DNA of 52,806 bases from Gammaproteobacteria bacterium (GCA_011051755.1 DRKN01000010.1:1-52806), one strand, 5' to 3'. Counted from the first letter of the stretch, positions 1 to 9,419 are shown. The notes: generated from the sequence alone by a model not told the origin. Numbers and translations: made by a program.

Positions 1-1703
1 AATTGAACTTCCCTCTTACTACGCTGAACCTGCTCTTTGACCAGAGTCGTGTCCTGTATACGAGCGGCTAATGAGTGTCGTGTAAACGGAATAAAGTTTT
101 CTATGCCAACCAATTCAAAGACCCGGCCATCGCGCACGCATTCTTCTTCAAATTGATGCAAATACTCCATGGCTGTATGGTCAATAATTCGTCCTGATTC
201 CGTCACAATCAAAGTAACCCCCACTTTGGGCGGTAAACTAGCGAGTAATTTGTCCAAAGGTAAAAGGTTGAAGCACACCAGTGAAGATAACGTCATTTCA
301 TAATGAGTGATACCTTCTCTTTCTTGTTTCTTGACCCTTATTACTGGTGTTTTAAATAAGCTCCTCAAGTTATCCCAGAGCAGATAACAACTACGTTTAA
401 AACTCAAGCGCCCTGTCAACACAAAGCGGAAAGATGGCGCCAATAAATACAACAACATTACTACTTCCGCAGCTACACCAATAAAAATGCCAGAAAGAAG
501 ATCTGTGCCGAGAATGGCAAAAACAGTGATAATGAAGATGACCATCTGGTCACGGCCGATAGAGTAGGTTTTAGTAAAAACCTTGTATTCACACAGTTTC
601 CAGCCTACATATATCAGAATTGCGGCAATAGCCGCCAGTGGAACCATTGCGATAACATCCGTAATAAGAAACAAAAATATCAATAAAAATATCGCATTAT
701 AAAAATTTGCCCACAGCGTTCGCCCGCCAGCATCAATATTTGTTCGACTCTTAATTCCTCCAGGAATGATAGTCAATCCTCCAAAAATACTCGATAGCGA
801 GTTGGAAACTCCCATTGCACGCAAAGTTACATTAGGATCCGACTTGCGCTGAAATGGATCAATTTTATCAACCGCTTTAATCGTCGCTAATGATTCAACG
901 CCATCAATCAGTGTCAGGGTAATCACGACGACCAACACACTCCACCATAGTTCTGGACGTGAAAACACCTCACCAAAGGCCGGGAAGGTGACCCCGTCCG
1001 CCATTATACTATCCGGCATTGTGATGAGATATTTTTCGTCAAGACCAAATAAATAGCCCAACAGAATGCCCAACACAGTCACAAATAACGGTGGCGGCAC
1101 TTTACGCATCCAGTTGTACTTCGATTTGCTCAGGTAAAAAATAAGAAACAGACTTAGCGCGCCAATAACCAGGACGCTCCATTCAATCTGTAATAAGGCC
1201 TGCGGCAGTTTTGCCGCAGACGCCAACATAGTTTCAGAGGCGGGTAATATCGACCCCATCAAGGGAGGAATCTGTTTAATAATAATAATAAAGCCGATGG
1301 CTGCGAGCATCGCTTCAACCACAGTCACAGGTAAAAAAATGGCATACCGACCCGTTTTAAAAAAAGCCAAAATTATCTGTAATAAGCCGGTAATACAGAT
1401 TGCTACCAAAAGCAGAGGATAACCTTCAGCAAGGTCACCGCCGCCTAACATCAGCATTCCGGCTAAAAGTGCAGGGGCCAAACCTGCAGCTGGCCCACTA
1501 ATCGTGACATAAGCTCCGCCAAGAAAAGGAAATATAAGGCCGGCAATAATCGCAGAAATCAATCCGGTAACGGGCGGTGCACCGGAAGCGATAGCAATCC
1601 CCAGTGATAGAGGCAATGAAACGAGCGCTACTTGCATGCCTGCTAATAAGTCGTAACGCCAGTGCTTTAAGCCTTTAATGCCATTTTGTGGAGCTTCAGT
1701 CAT
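1..1703 (-). CDS. SulP-family inorganic anion transporter (3' end outside window)
   Basis: Inner-membrane transporter of the SulP family (sulfate, bicarbonate or related anions). I translated the minus strand from the ATG at 1703 and found it open to the window edge, giving about 567 residues. The N-terminus carries the family signature ISGPAAGLAPALLAG; many hydrophobic helices follow, with the conserved stretch DPNVTLRAMGVSNSLSSIFG near residues 290-310. The last ~90 residues (VGVTLIVTESGRIIDHTAMEY) look like the cytoplasmic STAS domain. GAGG about ten bases before the ATG serves as ribosome site. Substrate cannot be read from sequence. Some SulP proteins are fused to carbonic anhydrase, and the missing end could hide that. 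The region is AT-richer than the core genes, which may mean later acquisition. Confidence 0.9.
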   Translation of the reverse strand, partial: MTEAPQNGIKGLKHWRYDLLAGMQVALVSLPLSLGIAIASGAPPVTGLISAIIAGLIFPFLGGAYVTISGPAAGLAPALLAGMLMLGGGDLAEGYPLLLVAICITGLLQIILAFFKTGRYAIFLPVTVVEAMLAAIGFIIIIKQIPPLMGSILPASETMLASAAKLPQALLQIEWSVLVIGALSLFLIFYLSKSKYNWMRKVPPPLFVTVLGILLGYLFGLDEKYLITMPDSIMADGVTFPAFGEVFSRPELWWSVLVVVITLTLIDGVESLATIKAVDKIDPFQRKSDPNVTLRAMGVSNSLSSIFGGLTIIPGGIKSRTNIDAGGRTLWANFYNAIFLLIFLFLITDVIAMVPLAAIAAILIYVGWKLCEYKVFTKTYSIGRDQMVIFIITVFAILGTDLLSGIFIGVAAEVVMLLYLLAPSFRFVLTGRLSFKRSCYLLWDNLRSLFKTPVIRVKKQEREGITHYEMTLSSLVCFNLLPLDKLLASLPPKVGVTLIVTESGRIIDHTAMEYLHQFEEECVRDGRVFELVGIENFIPFTRHSLAARIQDTTLVKEQVQRSKREVQ

Positions 1704-2232
1704 AATATTTACGCCTCAAAGTTTATTTAGCCTTTGTAACTACTTAGGCAGGAAAATTACGGTAAGCTGTTGTTTTTATTCATCTAAAATTTCCTCAAAA
1801 TTGCCAAAACCTTCTGGCTCTGGTGATTTTGCGCGGTTTTCTGAAAATTATCCCTTTAAAAGCAATGAGTTAAGTGCCTGAGTAGTTACTAGCCTTTTAT
1901 TTAGTCGATTGTGGTGCGTTATACTTGAAAAATGGGTGCAGAAGGCCATTGACGTCATGATTACGATGTTACGTCCGCTTGAGATAACACCGCCGTCCTC
2001 GCGAGGATTGCTTGCTTGGCCGGGACTATGCAAGCCCGACTTAGTGACGCCATCAAAGCCTGAACCCTGCAATACGCCGGGTCGAGTCTACAGTGGGTGC
2101 ACAGTATCAGCGAATAGCAAGCACTTGGAGTGTCATAGAGGATGCCGATTCCATCGTCAGCGGCACTCGTTACGACCACCCGCAGCGGCAAACTACCCCG
2201 CTCTCCCTGAAGGGTACCTTTGCGACAGAGGT
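1704..2232. other. Intergenic region without a convincing gene
   Basis: About 530 bases between the divergent-facing 5' end of the SulP gene and the 3' end of gshA. Short open frames here overlap one another on both strands and resemble no family I know. The first part is AT-rich and probably holds the SulP promoter (minus strand). A perfect 12-base palindrome, TCCTCGCGAGGA, lies at 1996-2007. No T-tract terminator for gshA was seen. Confidence 0.6.
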
Positions 2233-3816
2233 TCAGAGGGTTTGCGCCATATATTCGCGCAGAAACTCGCCGAAGGGCTTGTCATCGGCGTCTTCGATGG
2301 CCTGTTGCTGCTGGCGTGATTGCTCGGCCATGTGAATGAATTCGGTACGACGTTCTTCGCTCAGGCTGAGGCTGTAAAAATGGTCACGATGCTGCTGGGA
2401 CATGCGCATGCCGAAGTGGAAGAAGTCTTCACCGTTGGCGCGCATTTCCGCCAGCATGCGTGCAGAAGGGGTGCGCTCCGGGTCGCGTACTTTGCCACGC
2501 TGCACCGCCAGACTGCTGCGGTAGACCTCACTGGTGTGGGTGTCGTCGAGCAGCTCGCACACGCCAGTCATGTCATCGAGGATCTCGCTGGCCCATTGTG
2601 ACAGTTTTATCTTGCTGCCGCGGCGGTGCAGGTACAGCTTCGGATCACGCCCGCGATGGGCGGCGGCCAGTTCGTTGACGTCGATTTCGTGGCGCTCCTG
2701 CGCGTCGATGGATGGGCTGTCGAGCAGCAGGCAGTAAACCAGAAAGGCTTCGAGAAAGCGCATCTGTGGCAGGCTGATACCCAACGGATCGAAGGCGTTG
2801 ACGTCCAGTGAGCGCAGTTCGACGTATTTCACCCCACGTCGCTTGAGGGCGTGGGTGGGTTTTTCGGTGGCGCCGGTGGTCTGCTTGGGACGGATGGTGG
2901 AGTAATACTCGTTTTCGATCTGCAGGATGTTGGCGTTGAGCTGTTCCCAGCGGCCGTTGACGAAGATACCAATGCGCTCGTAGGCGGCGCAGGGCGTGTT
3001 GATGGCGCAGTTGAGGGTATCGACATAGCCGTCGAGATCATCGTAACAGGCCTTGATGCCGGTCTCTGCCTCCTGGTTGTTCTGGTAGCCGATGTCACCC
3101 ATACGCAGGGAGGTGGCGTAGGGCTGGTAGGCGGTGTACCGGTCAAATTCTTTCAACTGGGTGGGCTGGCCGTTGAGGAAGGATTTGCACACCGCGGGTG
3201 AGGCGCCGAACAGGTAGGGCACCAGCCAGCCGAAACGTTGCAGGTTGCGGATCAGGCCGAAATAGTGGTCGGAGATGAAATCCTGCAGCAGTCGCCGGTC
3301 GCCTTCGAGCTGCTGGTGGACGGGCCAGAAGGCCGCTGGCAGCGAATAATTGAAATGTACTCCGGCGATGACCTGCATCAGGCGGCCATAGCGATGGCCG
3401 AGGCCGCGTCGGTAGACGGTCTTCATCCGGCCGATGTTGGAATCGCCGTAATGGGCGATGGGGATACTGTCCTCCCCGGCCACCACGCAAGGCATGCTGG
3501 TGGCCCATAGCAGTTCGTTGTTTTCCAGCTGGCGGTAGACGAAGCTTTGTACATCGCGCAGGGCGGCCAGTACCTCGCCGGTGCCCGCTAGCGGTGGGGT
3601 GATGAATTCGGTCAGGGCTTCGGAGTAATCGGTGGTGATCAGCGGGTGGGTGAGTGGCGAGCCCAGCGCGGCGGGGTGCGGTGTCTGCGCGAGCTGACCG
3701 TCCGGGCTGACGCGCAGACTCTCCTTTTCCAGGCCGATGTGTGCACCTGCGAGCAGGCCATGTTGGGCATTGGCGGTCAGTTGATTGAGACGCCGTCGGA
3801 GCTTGTGTTTTGCCAT
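2233..3816 (-). CDS. gshA: Glutamate-cysteine ligase
   Basis: Catalyses the first, ATP-dependent step of glutathione synthesis: L-glutamate plus L-cysteine to gamma-glutamylcysteine, in the cytoplasm. The product is 527 residues, against about 518 for the proteobacterial GshA type (glutamate-cysteine ligase type 1), and colinear throughout. The N-terminal GLEKESLR motif (residues 28-35) and TTDYSEALTEFITPP (about 61-75) belong to the active-site fold; PIAHYGDSNIGRMK and KRRGVKYVELRSLD are further family blocks. The ATG at 3816 has AAGGG upstream. It stands alone; the second-step gene gshB lies 45 kb away in this window. Confidence 0.96.
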   Translation of the reverse strand: MAKHKLRRRLNQLTANAQHGLLAGAHIGLEKESLRVSPDGQLAQTPHPAALGSPLTHPLITTDYSEALTEFITPPLAGTGEVLAALRDVQSFVYRQLENNELLWATSMPCVVAGEDSIPIAHYGDSNIGRMKTVYRRGLGHRYGRLMQVIAGVHFNYSLPAAFWPVHQQLEGDRRLLQDFISDHYFGLIRNLQRFGWLVPYLFGASPAVCKSFLNGQPTQLKEFDRYTAYQPYATSLRMGDIGYQNNQEAETGIKACYDDLDGYVDTLNCAINTPCAAYERIGIFVNGRWEQLNANILQIENEYYSTIRPKQTTGATEKPTHALKRRGVKYVELRSLDVNAFDPLGISLPQMRFLEAFLVYCLLLDSPSIDAQERHEIDVNELAAAHRGRDPKLYLHRRGSKIKLSQWASEILDDMTGVCELLDDTHTSEVYRSSLAVQRGKVRDPERTPSARMLAEMRANGEDFFHFGMRMSQQHRDHFYSLSLSEERRTEFIHMAEQSRQQQQAIEDADDKPFGEFLREYMAQTL

Positions 3817-4072
3817 GGGAGCCCTTGTTTTTGTAGCAGTTTGCCATGAAAAAACGCAGAGTCTACCGCAAGCCGAATGTTACAGGCAGCCCGTGGTCGA
3901 AAAAGGCGCATGTTATTAACCCGGCGACGATATAGACTGTGTTCAGCGTTATTCTTGAACCCCTGGACAATATAGTTTTACAAGGGGCATACAGCGGTTG
4001 AACGCAACCCATATCGTTACCGGGTTGTCGCCGGGTTAATGCTCGCATATGATACCCGTTTCCGGCATTTTT

Positions 4073-4113
4073 ACGCTGTGTGCATGAGGTTTTCACGCTG
4101 TGTGCATGAGGTT
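4073..4113. repeat. Two tandem 22-bp units upstream of the FHA gene
   Basis: The 19-mer ACGCTGTGTGCATGAGGTT occurs at 4073-4091 and again at 4095-4113, a period of 22 bases, with similar T-rich flanks. The second copy runs directly into TATAGT, so the duplication lies in what is probably the promoter of the FHA gene. Confidence 0.85.
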
Positions 4114-4118
4114 ATAGT
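4090..4118 (+). promoter_or_regulatory. Possible sigma-70 promoter of the FHA gene
   Basis: TATAGT at 4113-4118 is a good -10 box. Seventeen bases upstream is TTTTCA (4090-4095), a weak -35. The spacer is made of the second copy of the 22-bp tandem repeat. Inference from sequence only. Confidence 0.4.
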
Positions 4119-4173
4119 CTGCCTTTGAAGCATCGATTTTATGGACACAGCTACAGCTAAGGAGCAATACGGT

Positions 4174-4905
4174 ATGGCCAAGATCATCGTCAATCGAGAG
4201 AATTTCAAGGTCGACGAAATCGATCTTGAACAGGGCACGCTGAGCGTTGGCCGCAATCACGATAATGACCTGTGTATCGACGACCTGACGGTGAGTGGCC
4301 GTCATGCGCAGATCGTTACCGTGTTCGGTTCGACGTATGTGGAGGATCTCGGCAGTACCAACGGCACGTCCGTCAACGGCAAAAAGGTGAGAACCCACAC
4401 CCTGCGCAATGGTGACGTGCTTACCATCGGTCACTATCAGCTATTGTTTCAAGGTGAAAGCGCGGTGAGCCCACACACGGATGGTGACGAAACCCGGATG
4501 ATCAATCAGTCGCAAGCCGAGGTGTTGAGAAAGAAGGCGGATGCACAACACCATCAAGCGGAACGGTTCGTCTATAAGGCACCGCCTGCCGCCTCTGCGT
4601 CACCTGCCGCCGCGGCGAATGCTGTCCAGGCGCAGGTTGCGGCGCCCCATGTGGCGGTGGCCAGCAAGAGCCCGTCACTGGTCAGTGACAACCGCGTGGT
4701 GCAGGCGCCAGAGCCGGCGGCTGCAGCGTTGCCGGATATCGAAGACCCCAGTGACATGATTGGTCAACATACGCCGCCGACGCAGGGCATGAAGCCCTTA
4801 CGCCGTGGTGACATCTCCCCCTCCTCCTCGCTGAAGATCGTTGCCTTGGCGGCACTGACCGCTGCGGCAACCTTTGTGCTGATGATGCTGATCTTCGACC
4901 TGTAA
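4174..4905 (+). CDS. FHA-domain protein with C-terminal membrane anchor
   Basis: Phosphothreonine-recognition protein of unknown partner. The FHA domain fills about residues 3-95 and shows the usual sequence: SVGRNHDNDLCIDDLTVSGRHAQI, then EDLGSTNGTSVNGKKV, with the Gly-Arg, Ser-x-x-His and Asn-Gly residues that bind phosphopeptide. A long Ala/Pro/Val-rich linker (about 115-210) follows, and the protein ends in one hydrophobic helix (IVALAALTAAATFVLMMLIF), so the FHA domain should face the cytoplasm on a tail anchor. I chose the ATG at 4174 because AAGGAG lies nine bases before it; an in-frame ATG at 4141 has no such site. No Ser/Thr kinase or type VI secretion gene is nearby, so its role is open. 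Confidence 0.85.
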   Translation: MAKIIVNRENFKVDEIDLEQGTLSVGRNHDNDLCIDDLTVSGRHAQIVTVFGSTYVEDLGSTNGTSVNGKKVRTHTLRNGDVLTIGHYQLLFQGESAVSPHTDGDETRMINQSQAEVLRKKADAQHHQAERFVYKAPPAASASPAAAANAVQAQVAAPHVAVASKSPSLVSDNRVVQAPEPAAAALPDIEDPSDMIGQHTPPTQGMKPLRRGDISPSSSLKIVALAALTAAATFVLMMLIFDL

Positions 4906-5089
4906 CGACTGCTCATTCGCCTACCAATGTTGGTAACCCCCTGTGCGGGCGTTATTTCGCTCATCGGCTCCGGCTGTCAGTCCGGGTATTTATCAAGCTT
5001 GACCAGACCCTGCCGATAGGATGGGAGATGCGGAAATACCCACAAGCAGTGGGTGTGTCCGGTCACCCCTCTTTTGTCAAACAACACGC

Positions 5090-6235
5090 ATGGATGCCTG
5101 CATGGAGTCAGTCGTAACAAGCCCGGCGGAACACAGCCAGCATTTGTTGGTGGTGGATGATATCGAGAGCAATCGCGAGCTCATGCGCCTGCAATTGCAG
5201 CGCTATGGTTATCGGATATCGCTGGCGGAAGATGGTGAAGAGGCGCTGGCGATGATCGCGCGCGATCATTTTGATCTGGTGCTGCTCGATATTCGCATGC
5301 CCAGCATGGACGGTATCGAGGTATTGCAGCGGATTCGTTGCAGCTACTCACAACTTTCCCTGCCCGTCATTATGGTGACGGCCGAGGATCAGGAACAGCG
5401 TCTGGTTGAGGCGTTGCGCGTCGGTGCCAACGACTATCTCGCCAAGCCCCTGCGGCTGCCGGTAACCCTGGCACGCATTGAGGCCCAGCTCAGTGTTGGC
5501 CGGCTCGCCACGATGCAGGAAGACGTGGTGCGATTCACCAGTCACGACCTGAAAAAACCGCTGCTGGTGATGATGGACATTGCCGGAACCATGCAGCAGG
5601 AATTACAACAGTCGGGCGCGATGCCCGCAGATAGCGATGCGCTGTTGGATCTGCTGATTCGCACTGGGCAGAACATGGAACAGGTGATCAGCGGCTTCCT
5701 CGACCAGGAAGGACTGGGTCATGGCCAAGAGCCACTGCGGCGTGTGCTCGACCTCAATCAGGCACTGCAGAAATCGCTGCGGGCAAATGTGGACTATGCC
5801 ACCCGCAAGGGTATCGTACTGAATAGTGAATTTGCCGAACAATTGCCATCGGTACAGGCCAATGAATTCCGTCTGTGCCAAATCATGGACAATCTTATCG
5901 GTAATGCGCTGAAATTCTCTCCACGACAGACGCACATCGTGGTGCGTACCCGTACAGAGAGTGGATATGTCGTGGTTGAAATCGAAGACAATGGCCCGGG
6001 GCTCGACAAGGACGATTTCAGCCGGCTGTTCACCAAACACGCCCGACTCAGCAACCGGCCGACAGGCAACGAAAGCAGCAGCGGACTCGGCCTGGCTATG
6101 TGCAAGCAACTCATTGCCCTTGACAATGGCGTGATTGGCGCACGCAACAATGTTGGAAGCGGTGCGACATTCTGGATTCGATTGCCCGCAAGTACAGTGA
6201 AAGAGCACTCGCCTGTTGCCGTCACCCGAAGATAA
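5090..6235 (+). CDS. Response regulator-histidine kinase fusion
   Basis: Cytoplasmic signalling protein with receiver first and kinase second. The receiver (about residues 17-140 from this start) has the acidic pair in LLVVDD, the phospho-acceptor Asp in LVLLDIRMPSMDG and the Lys in YLAKP. A HisKA domain follows with FTSHDLKKPL (His as phospho-site) and then HATPase_c with the N-box DNLIGNALKFSP, G1 EDNGPGLD and G2 SSGLGLAMCKQL. No transmembrane segment or output DNA-binding domain is present. The start is uncertain: ATGs at 5021, 5090 and 5102 are all in frame and none has a strong ribosome site; the receiver begins near 5140. msrB follows after 15 bases. Confidence 0.88.
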   Translation: MDACMESVVTSPAEHSQHLLVVDDIESNRELMRLQLQRYGYRISLAEDGEEALAMIARDHFDLVLLDIRMPSMDGIEVLQRIRCSYSQLSLPVIMVTAEDQEQRLVEALRVGANDYLAKPLRLPVTLARIEAQLSVGRLATMQEDVVRFTSHDLKKPLLVMMDIAGTMQQELQQSGAMPADSDALLDLLIRTGQNMEQVISGFLDQEGLGHGQEPLRRVLDLNQALQKSLRANVDYATRKGIVLNSEFAEQLPSVQANEFRLCQIMDNLIGNALKFSPRQTHIVVRTRTESGYVVVEIEDNGPGLDKDDFSRLFTKHARLSNRPTGNESSSGLGLAMCKQLIALDNGVIGARNNVGSGATFWIRLPASTVKEHSPVAVTRR

Positions 6236-6250
6236 CGGGAGAATAGCGGC

Positions 6251-6631
6251 ATGTCAGACAACTGGAAAGACCGGCTCACACCCGAGCAATATCACATTAC
6301 CCGCGAAGGCGGTACGGAAAGGGCCTTTAGTGGCGTCGACTATCGGCTCGATAAACCCGGCATCTATCACTGTGCCTGCTGCCATGCCTCCCTGTTTCAG
6401 GCGCAACAGAAATATGACTCCGGCAGTGGCTGGCCCAGCTATTGGGCGCCCATCGATGAAGGGGCGATCCGCGAAATCCTCGATAACCGCCACGCTATGA
6501 GTCGCACGGAAGTCCGCTGCGTAAGTTGCGACGCCCACCTTGGTCACGTTTTCAACGACGGCCCACCGCCGACCGGCCTGCGCTACTGCATCAATTCCCT
6601 GTCACTGCAATTTGTCGCCACGGATGAATAA
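6251..6631 (+). CDS. msrB: Peptide-methionine (R)-S-oxide reductase
   Basis: Repairs oxidised proteins by reducing methionine-R-sulfoxide. At 126 residues it is a stand-alone MsrB domain of normal length. Two zinc-binding pairs are visible, CACC (about 42-45) and CVSC (about 91-94). The catalytic cysteine lies in [10 protein letters not shown], and GSGWPSYW and LGHVFNDGP are the other hallmarks. No signal peptide, so it should be cytoplasmic. It follows the kinase gene by 15 bases and may be co-transcribed with it and with the YchJ-like gene downstream. Confidence 0.95.
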   Translation: MSDNWKDRLTPEQYHITREGGTERAFSGVDYRLDKPGIYHCACCHASLFQAQQKYDSGSGWPSYWAPIDEGAIREILDNRHAMSRTEVRCVSCDAHLGHVFNDGPPPTGLRYCINSLSLQFVATDE

Positions 6632-6661
6632 ATTCCCCAATTATTACTGGATGCCTTTGAA

Positions 6662-7144
6662 ATGACTCGAACGAAAGACTGCCCTTGTGGCAGTGGTCAA
6701 CCATTTGCGGACTGCTGCGCCCCCTACTTGTGTGGTGCAAAGATTGCGGCCACGGCCGAGGCACTGATGCGTTCCCGCTACACAGCTTACGTTGAGCATG
6801 ACGATGCCTACCTGATCGCCAGCTGGGATCAGCAGACATGCCCGGATGATCTCCACCCCAGTGCCAGCGACGGCAGTACCTGGACCGGACTGAAGATTCT
6901 ACGCACAGAGGCCGGAGGTGAAAACGATAACGAGGGCGTGGTGGAATTTGTCGCCAGCTGTGACGTGCGCGGTACGCCAGCGCAGCTGCACGAGATCAGC
7001 CAGTTCCGACGCAGCGACGGTCGTTGGTTATATGTCGATGGTGATACCCAGCAGCCGGTGCGTCGCAGCCAGCCCAAGGTTGGCCGCAATGAGCCCTGTT
7101 TCTGCGGCAGTGGGAAAAAATACAAAAGGTGTTGCGGGGGATAG
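6662..7144 (+). CDS. YchJ-family SEC-C motif protein
   Basis: 160-residue member of the YchJ family, whose function is unknown. It carries two SEC-C zinc motifs, one at each end: [13 protein letters not shown] (about residues 7-19) and [15 protein letters not shown] (about 144-158). The middle is the NTF2-like domain typical of YchJ ([18 protein letters not shown], then [13 protein letters not shown]). SEC-C motifs bind zinc and, in SecA, contact SecB and ribosomes; any such role here is inference. The last gene of its unit, since the terminator hairpin begins within its stop codon. Confidence 0.9.
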   Translation: MTRTKDCPCGSGQPFADCCAPYLCGAKIAATAEALMRSRYTAYVEHDDAYLIASWDQQTCPDDLHPSASDGSTWTGLKILRTEAGGENDNEGVVEFVASCDVRGTPAQLHEISQFRRSDGRWLYVDGDTQQPVRRSQPKVGRNEPCFCGSGKKYKRCCGG

Positions 7145-7195
7145 CACTCTTTCAAGCTGAACCCGACATTATCACCTTGAAAGGGTGCTATTTTT
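7142..7195 (+). terminator. Rho-independent terminator after the YchJ-like gene
   Basis: TAGCACTCTTTCAAG (7142-7156) pairs with CTTGAAAGGGTGCTA (7176-7190) with one G-T wobble, giving a 15-bp stem and 19-base loop, followed by TTTTT at 7191-7195. Confidence 0.9.
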
Positions 7196-7241
7196 GTCGG
7201 CCCTTCGATGATTATAATTATTCAGCGGCCTCAGGGTAAGA

Positions 7242-7257
7242 GGTTTACTGGTAAACC
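7242..7257. promoter_or_regulatory. Inverted repeat upstream of the AraC-type gene
   Basis: GGTTTAC-TG-GTAAACC is a perfect 7+2+7 inverted repeat, about 80 bases before the first possible start of the AraC-type regulator. A looser symmetry extends outward (AGGGTAAGA on the left, ACCTGCCCT on the right). It may be an operator or a transcript hairpin; no T-tract follows. Confidence 0.45.
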
Positions 7258-7339
7258 ACCTGCCCTATTGTGCGCACGGCGCACACTACGCCCGCTTGTC
7301 GTGTCTCTGGATATGAAAAGGGCTCAATGACGGCACACA

Positions 7340-8203
7340 GTGGCTGAACAGGGCATATATAGTCGTCGGATTAATGTATGGCGATGTGACGAAATACAAC
7401 CCATGAATGAGTTATACAGATCATTTCAGCCAATATTAACGGAAGCAGGACTGAAACGTTTTGGGCTAATTCTGGAATATTCCCCTGTATGCAAAGTACT
7501 AAGGGGTATCGTCCATTCCTATTTGCAAATCAGCACAACAAAGCCTACGCCCTACCCTGTTATACCGGATGGAACCCAGGCAATTTATATTGCGCCGCAT
7601 GGTTCAAAAATAGGTGGGGCTCAGTCCCGGGCACGTGATATTCAAATACTACAGCCGGGGAATTATTTTGGTATTCGATTTTATCCCGGCGTCTTGCGAT
7701 ATTTTTTTGATATAAATCTTTTTGAAATTACCGATCAATTCGTTGATGAGAAATTTCTTCCTTGCTGTGGGTTCGGTGAATTACATAACAATATTTATCA
7801 ATACCACAGCTTTCATGAACGGGCCCGTGTTTGTGAGCAATGGCTATTACAATAATATAAACCCCGGCCGGCCACTCAGTTTGATCATGCGTTGTCCCTG
7901 ATATATCAGTCCTTTGGTAATATAAAAATTGCTCAATTGGAGACCATGGTGGGTTGGAGTAGTCGTCATCTAAACCGCTTGTTTCGATTTCACACCGGGC
8001 TGAGCACCAAGGCATTTGTCCAGACGATTCGTATTCAACATGTCTGCAAGCAACTGTATATGACACCTGAAAATACTTTGCATGCAGCGCTTGAGCTAGG
8101 GTTTTTTGATCAGTCTCACCTGATAAGAGACTATAAGAAGCATTTATTGTCGAGCCCAAGTATGTTTTTTGATCGCTTTAAGTCCGATTTTTACAATAGC
8201 TAA
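7340..8203 (+). pseudogene. AraC-family regulator interrupted by one in-frame TAA
   Basis: Two open segments in the same frame (7340-7855 and 7856-8203) are separated by a single TAA at 7853-7855. Joined, they make about 287 residues. The N-terminal half resembles the DUF6597 sensor domain of AraC regulators (ILQPGNYFGIRFYPGVLRYF, then FEITDQF). The C-terminal half is a complete AraC-type double helix-turn-helix (LETMVGWSSRHLNRLFRFHT, then [20 protein letters not shown]). The start may be GTG 7340 or, more likely, ATG 7403. AT-rich composition differs from neighbours. The second part alone could be translated from 7892 as a DNA-binding fragment, but a recently broken gene, or a sequencing error, is the simpler reading. 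It precedes the equally interrupted fabA-like gene by 49 bases. Confidence 0.75.
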
Positions 8204-8252
8204 TCCTCAAATTCGGCAAAATTGCATGTCATTCAAGTATTTGGAGATTGAG

Positions 8253-8744
8253 ATGCAGTTTTCAAACGAAGAAATCCTGGCGATGTCTCATGGAAACTTT
8301 TTTGGTCAAGGCAATGCTCAGCTCCCGAGTTCTTTGATGTTGATGATTGACCGGATTAACCATATTTCCGACAGAGGGGGATGTTTTGATAAGGGCCAAC
8401 TCGATGCAACGCTGCAAATTCATCCGCATCACTGGTTTTTTGCCTGTCACTTTCAGGGTGACCCTGTCATGCCCGGGTGCTTGGGCCTGGATGCTCTGTG
8501 GCAATTGCTCGGTGTTTTTCTCGGCTGATCCGGGTTGCCTGGTAGGGGGCGAGCCTTAGGTGTGGGCAAAGTGACATTCAGTGGACAAATATACCCGGAT
8601 GCGGGGTCGATACAGTATCAGTTGCATATCAAACGCGTGTTCACTAAGCCCATGATTATGGGGATTGCAGATGGCATGGTGATTCACAACGGCAAAACCA
8701 TCTATCAGGCCAATGACCTCAAAGTAGGGCTTATTACCGGGTAA
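8253..8744 (+). pseudogene. fabA: FabA-like 3-hydroxyacyl-ACP dehydratase interrupted by one TGA
   Basis: The reading frame from ATG 8253 (GGAG six bases upstream) aligns with FabA over its whole length. It includes [10 protein letters not shown], the active-site block [27 protein letters not shown] with catalytic His and Asp, and, after the break, GRALGVGKVTFSGQI and IYQANDLKVGL. A TGA at 8526-8528 stands where FabA has Trp (FLGW), and the next few residues are divergent before similarity resumes in the same frame. FabA dehydrates and isomerises C10 acyl-ACP for unsaturated fatty acid synthesis. Here it is probably an extra copy that has decayed, possibly together with its neighbouring AraC-type regulator. 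A true fabA is presumably elsewhere. Confidence 0.8.
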
Positions 8745-8792
8745 GGAACGTGTACGTTCCTAAACACGGTACGATAGAGAGCAGCATCCGGG

Positions 8793-9311
8793 TTAATACT
8801 GGCGCAATGTCAGCGTATTGCCTCGCTGGGTAAACTCCAAGTGCTTGAGAAAGCTCATCCCCAACAGCACCTCCTGTTGGTGCATGGCGGGATTGATGGA
8901 GGCGCGCACACCCTGCAGTGAAATGTTGTCCAGGGAGACAGCATCCAGCACCGTGGCATACACCCTTACCGGGCCATTAGCGGTCTGGTAGATCATCGCT
9001 TTACCCTGCTTCAGGCGCAAACGTTTCGCCACCGGGCCGGGGATGGCGACGTCCGTGGCGCCGGTGTCCAGCATAAACACCACCGCTTCGCCATTGATGC
9101 TGCCGCTGGCCACATAGTGGCCGGTGCGATTACGGGTCAGTACCAATTCCTGTACACCATCGGCGCCGGTGCGCGTCTGCGGGTTTTGATTGGGGTTACG
9201 CTGCCGTTCGTTCCAGTCCTGAAAAAACAAGGTCAGCAGACCGAGCAGTACGATCCACATGGCAATGGTCATGCCTACCCCCAGGCGGCGTTGTGAATCC
9301 CCTGTCGGCAT
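8793..9311 (-). CDS. Membrane-anchored retropepsin-like aspartic protease
   Basis: 172 residues. One N-terminal transmembrane helix (about 13-30, MTIAMWIVLLGLLTLFF) is followed by a single clan AA aspartic protease domain facing the periplasm. The catalytic motif is FMLDTGATDVAIP (about 79-91), and the C-terminal block LLGMSFLKHLEFTQRGNTLTL is typical of the retropepsin-like family found in many proteobacteria (TIGR02281 type). Such proteins carry one catalytic Asp and should act as dimers. The natural substrate is unknown. It is divergent from the small lipoprotein gene at 9420. A second member of the superfamily lies at 15535-16089. Confidence 0.85.
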   Translation of the reverse strand: MPTGDSQRRLGVGMTIAMWIVLLGLLTLFFQDWNERQRNPNQNPQTRTGADGVQELVLTRNRTGHYVASGSINGEAVVFMLDTGATDVAIPGPVAKRLRLKQGKAMIYQTANGPVRVYATVLDAVSLDNISLQGVRASINPAMHQQEVLLGMSFLKHLEFTQRGNTLTLRQY

Positions 9312-9419
9312 CAGTCAGTGGTGACCCGCAGGGTCTTTGTGGAGGGGGGGTGATTGCGAATATGCGTCATGTAAAGCCTGTCGATGCAAACTGCCATAAA
9401 ATGCTTCATCATATCGGCT

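Noticed and set aside
2084-2232. Small genes between the SulP gene and gshA
   Set aside because: Overlapping short frames on both strands with no motif, and no ribosome site.
7853-8528. Stop-codon reassignment or selenocysteine at the TAA and TGA
   Set aside because: Neighbouring genes end normally in TAA, TAG and TGA, the two stops differ, and no SECIS-like context is evident; gene decay or sequencing error is simpler.
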